A DNA stretch of 64,000 nt from Cryptomeria japonica (Eukaryota; Streptophyta; Pinopsida; Cupressales; Cupressaceae), in NCBI RefSeq assembly GCF_030272615.1, contig NC_081415.1, forward strand, positions 422,247,757 through 422,311,756. Reading direction: 5' to 3'. Shown piece by piece: positions 60,501-64,000 of this stretch (positions are counted from its first letter, which is position 1; every line of letters begins with the position of its first letter). The notes below the pieces were generated by a model that saw only the letters and a list, made by a program, of their open reading frames with translations, was not told the DNA's origin and did not search any database. Position numbers and translations under genes: made by a program.

Positions 60501-62175
60501 AACTCCAAGATCATAGATGACATAGAGAAAAATCCTTGTGCTTGTTTGCAAGCAATTAGAAGGAGGTATACAACCTTACAAGCTCCAATACATGATGGAG
60601 ATTAGGCTAATGAAAGAAAATAGACTCTAAAACAGTGACTCACTATTTTTTTTACAATATTTTCCTAAACTAAACATGAAAACATTCTCCTCATGGATTA
60701 GAAAGCCTCTTTGACTTGGCATAAAAACTTCTTCATCAAGGCAAGTCTGTTCAACTTTTAAATGCACTTGCTATAGTAGAGCAAAGCATTAAATTCCTTC
60801 AAGACCCTAGCCAAATGGCACACTTGCCTAGGGCTTAATGGCCACAAAAACTCCTTACACCTGCATTATTGAAAAAAAAATGTGTATTTACATAGTCTAC
60901 AAGTTGACCAATTGGTTCTTGGGAAGCCATGAGCATTTTAGGACTCCAAGAAGCCAAGTTGGTCAAGCATCCTTGCCAATTCCTAGACAAGGCAGTGAAA
61001 CTGTCAAATCAAACTAATTTTGCCACAAACTCAAAACTTGATAAAATCAAATGCCACCAAAGGGAAAAGTTTAAGAAAACATATTAGAATCAGAAAATGC
61101 AAGAATAGTATGGCCAAGTACAGCTGGTGTACGGATTGTTGTTCACATGGAGCCAAAAACTAGAGAAAACCAAACAAAACTAGTGTAAATTTGCAAAATG
61201 CTTCTTCACTTCGAATGATCAACCATTGCAATAGTTAAAAAAAGAGATTAAATACCTCTCCAAGTTGTTTAACCTCCTATATGGATAGGTACATGCCCAA
61301 GGGCACTTAATTTTGACATTTTGATGCCTAAATGACAACTTTTGGTGCCTAGAAAATGCAAGATTGACCTCCAAAACTAACCATTACCTAAAAATACTTC
61401 TCATTCCTTAAACCCAAGCATAAAACATGTCTAAAACCTTTTCAAAACAAAAACCACAAAAAAAACTCATTTTTCCATCATTTTGCCAGGCAACACCAAA
61501 CTGGCAACTTTGAGCAAAAAGATGAAAACAAGAAACCAAAACCCCATAATGAGTTCAAAACTCATCAAAACAACCTAGAAAAAATTCAAAAACATCCTAA
61601 ACAACTTTCCAACTTAAAAAAACAAAAATCAAACTAATGAAGCTGAGAATGAAGCCAGGTGCTCCTGCACCAATGAATCAAGGCATTCCTTGTCTGCACT
61701 GTGTAATTTGCCTACACAAAGGGATAGTCCTCACCTTGGTACAATATATCCATTTGCCACATAATGAGGCTCTATGATGATATTATCATACACTAGTGAA
61801 AGCACAATACAATCTTAAAATATTGTTTCCTATCAATCAATCAAATAAATTCAATCAATCATTCAATTCAATCAACCAATCGATTAATCTCAATCTCATA
61901 CTATATATTCTATGTAATCAACCGAGCTTATCTGCATTTGATATCGATCAACTTTTCTCAATCATCAACTAACACTCTTCACTTCTTACTAATCATTCAC
62001 CTCTTTCTTCATATTTTATTTTTCATATAGCATTCTTCTTCTTCTTTCAAGAGATCATTCATACCTTTCATACACAAACAATCTCTCGAGGGGGCATCAT
62101 ACCTCCATCTCAGGGTATACTGGGGCAAAATTTTACTGATTTTTCTTTCAAACAATGCTCAAAATTGCATCATCT
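57531..62175. other. Long non-coding stretch before the gypsy 3' LTR
   Basis: No convincing gene. It contains an A-rich low-complexity block (58325-58580) and ATCAATC-type repeats (61836-61895). ORFs here are short and compositionally biased. It probably represents the long untranslated region typical of Tat/Ogre-like elements, with decay. Confidence 0.4.
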
Positions 62176-62187
62176 CAAAGAGGGGCA
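62176..62187 (+). promoter_or_regulatory. Polypurine tract of the gypsy-like element
   Basis: CAAAGAGGGGCA lies directly upstream of the LTR start and would prime plus-strand DNA synthesis. Confidence 0.5.
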
Positions 62188-62190
62188 AAA

Positions 62191-62718
62191 TGTAGACACC
62201 TAAAATTGTCCCGCGCCTACAAATGCTAATTTTACTCATTATTCCTCTTCATTAATTAACTAATTTAAAGTATTTAATTAACCTAACCTCATTCGTCTAA
62301 ATTAACTTTATTCTTCTCTTCCAAATTCAAATTTAGAATTCCCCTCTAATTCCATAATCAATTAATCTTTAGTCACTTTCCTTCTAATATTAATTAAATA
62401 ACTTTATTATTTAATTAATCTTGATTATTCACTTTAATTAAATACATTTCTTCTATTTTCCCATAATTAAATATTTATTCCAAATTACCTAATTAGCTAA
62501 TAATGTCCTCTCAATTAAATAACTTTCCCAATTTATTTAATTTCATTTCCCTCACATTTCAAATTAATGTCATTTCTCTCCTAATTCAAATTAATTTCAT
62601 TTATCTTGCATTTCAATTTAATTTCACATTTAAAAAAATTAAATTTCATCCAAATTAACCAAAATGCTAATTTCATTAAATTTCCTACATCACATGTCAA
62701 AAATTCTTAACTGCCACT
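62191..62718 (+). repeat. Gypsy-like 3' LTR, left part
   Basis: It begins TGTAGACACC right after AGAGGGGCAAAA. AT-rich sequence with repeated AATTAA/TTTAATT words follows. It is truncated in this window by the insertion of element F at 62719; its remainder should lie beyond the right edge. Confidence 0.5.
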
Positions 62719-63964
62719 TGTTGGCATTTTTGCTGCATTTTGTATGACCGGTGAATGAAATGGTTGTCATTGTTGGCAACATTATCTTCTAAGTCTTCAT
62801 AGTCCATCGGTAAAGAACAAGAGTTCTTATTCCTATCGGCAGTGAGTGTAGACTGGCTAAGCAGAGTATAGACCGGCTAAGCAGTGTGTAGATAGGGTAA
62901 GCAGAGTGTAGACCGACTAAGAAGTAAGTAGACCGACACACAGGAGGTCAACCGACTAAGCAGTGAATAGATCGGTACACAAGAGGATAATTGGCTAAGT
63001 AGATAATAGATCGGTATACAAGAGGTAACCGGTTAGGAAGAATTTGATTAGTACACATGCATAATAGGAGTCTCAACCGACAGACTTGGAAACATCCAAT
63101 TAACATTCAGTTGAACCGACAGTCTTCCCTTTTCAACCGACAGACTTATCGGCATGAACGAATGTCTTGACTAATAACCGTGGAATTATTTTTGGAGAGT
63201 AATTTAAGGTGTGGTAACAAAATTTTGAATAAGATCTTTGCAGGGAAAATTGGCGCCAAAACTCAAGGCTAATATATTCACATAATTCATCTTGATTATG
63301 TTGTCGTCAAAGTGAAAAATATTTGTGTGTATGTAAACAGGGGGAGGAGAATAGAGAATAGCAAATACAGGTATGAAACGGTGAAGTTGAGACCGATCAG
63401 TTGAACAGAGAATGCAAAGCGGATCTATGAGATAGAGGTAGTGTGATCCGACAAATCATTCATCTTTGTTGCCTTCTAACAATTGCAACATTGTAAATCC
63501 CTTATCAGGGTGGACGTTAACTGGTTCTTTATGCAAAATCTCTTAACCGAGTCACTTCAGATATGAAGTTATAAAATCCGCTAGCAAGGTGAACTTTAAC
63601 AGGTTCTAAGGTATTCTTAACTGGATACCAATCACTTCTAACAGGGTGATGTTCTCAGAAAGAACTGGTTGTAAGCTCTTAACATGGTACCTCTTTTCAC
63701 AGCAGTAAAAGACATTGTGGGTTATCCCCACCATGGTTTCCTCCCTCTAACCGAGGGTTTCCACGTATAAATTTCTAGTGTTATGTGATGCTTATTTGTG
63801 CATGCAAATCTCTTTTTCTTTGATGTTCTCTGCTTTCATGTTTTATGCAATGCTTAAGTTAATTTTGAAGGATAGCTACAGACTGGTCAACTTTAATGTT
63901 TGAATTATGTAAAAATTGTTTGTATTGATTCACCCCCCCTCTCAATCATCAGTTAATCCTAACA
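62719..63964 (+). repeat. 5' LTR of element F
   Basis: Starts TGTTGGCATTTTTGC and ends TTAATCCTAACA. It carries the conserved block (CCCCACCATGGTTTCCTCCC near 63727-63746, AGTGTTATGTGATGC near 63777) and GATTCACCCCCCCTCTCAA near 63927. CTAACAGG/TTAACTGG repeats near 63520-63680 resemble those in the copia-1 LTR. Confidence 0.8.
62840..63030 (+). repeat. GTAGACCG(G/A)CTAAGCAG minisatellite in LTR F
   Basis: About eight degenerate units of 20-24 bp built on GTAGACCGGCTAAGCAGTG. The first four are nearly contiguous at 20-22 bp spacing and later ones diverge (ATCGGTACACAAGAGG). It lies in the U3 side of the LTR. Confidence 0.75.
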
Positions 63965-63965
63965 A

Positions 63966-63979
63966 TTGGTATTGGCACC
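63966..63979 (+). promoter_or_regulatory. Primer binding site of element F
   Basis: TTGGTATTGGCACC one base after the LTR resembles the Met-tRNA site at its first half (TGGTAT). The second half differs from the copia-1 site and may use a different Met-tRNA. Confidence 0.7.
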
Positions 63980-64000
63980 CTCATCCTCTGAAGGAAAGCT

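Larger units (their letters stand above)
56068..62718 (+). mobile_element. Ty3/gypsy-like element remnant (3' part)
   Basis: Clathrin similarity stops at 56067. Downstream there is a decayed coding region with a G-patch-like segment (about 56376-56460), a long region without ORFs, a polypurine tract (62176-62187) and an LTR start TGTAGACACCTAAAATTGTC at 62191. LTRs beginning like this are familiar from plant Ty3/gypsy elements of the Tat/Ogre type. The LTR is interrupted at 62718 by element F. No reverse transcriptase or integrase is recognisable, so the assignment rests on ends and layout. Confidence 0.5.
62719..64000 (+). mobile_element. Element F: 5' end of a copia-type LTR element
   Basis: A 1246-bp LTR (62719-63964) is followed by a primer site and the first bases of the internal region, and then the window ends. 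Whether it is autonomous cannot be seen. The flanking CCACT (62714-62718) would be the left target duplication. Confidence 0.78.

Noticed and set aside
7957..63980. tRNA-like segments near TGGTATCAGAGC
   Set aside because: These are primer binding sites complementary to a tRNA 3' end; no cloverleaf is present, and I found no tRNA or rRNA gene.

Overview
This window is land-plant nuclear DNA made almost entirely of old, nested transposable elements. I infer a large, repeat-rich genome such as a conifer or other gymnosperm: there are several distinct LTR families, decayed open reading frames, insertions inside insertions, and no intact host gene. The only host-derived material I recognise is a decayed clathrin heavy chain gene. 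Most in-frame stops look like C-to-T or G-to-A changes of CAA, CAG, CGA or TGG codons, as expected for long-methylated repeats.

Layout. 1-2725: a minus-strand LTR element (D) running off the left edge, with a coiled-coil plus four-zinc-knuckle ORF1. 4161-17120: a plus-strand element of the same architecture (C; 5' LTR, ORF1, ORF2, no 3' LTR). Its ORF1 is split by a complete Ty1/copia element (copia-1, 6438-13878) with a perfect 5-bp target duplication. 18470-22939: minus-strand element A, carrying a reading frame of about 980 codons that I cannot assign. It is split at its upstream side by a second, internally deleted copia element (copia-2, 22940-27551). 28960-39299: remains of a CACTA-like DNA transposon. 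A multi-exon TNP2-type transposase is followed by a SET-domain gene fragment and further exons ending in a TNP1-like block. 39840-40635 and 52346-56067: C-terminal exons of a clathrin heavy chain pseudogene, split by element B, a second copy of the A family. B is itself split by element E (42775-49299), a complete non-autonomous LTR element related to C and D. The last clathrin exons are amplified into a higher-order tandem array. 56068-62718: remains of a Ty3/gypsy-like element with a G-patch-like segment, a polypurine tract and the start of its 3' LTR. 62719-64000: the 5' LTR and primer binding site of a further element (F), running off the right edge.

How the parts relate. C, D and E encode no protease, integrase or reverse transcriptase. 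They nevertheless share with the copia elements the initiator-Met-tRNA-type primer site, the LTR ends, a conserved block near the LTR 3' end and, for E, an identical polypurine-tract module. I infer that they were mobilised in trans by the copia machinery. The A/B family has no LTRs that I can find and no recognised polymerase or transposase, so its mobility is unexplained. The strongest candidates for undescribed biology are the A/B family, the C/D/E ORF1/ORF2 family, and the SET-domain gene next to a TNP2 transposase.
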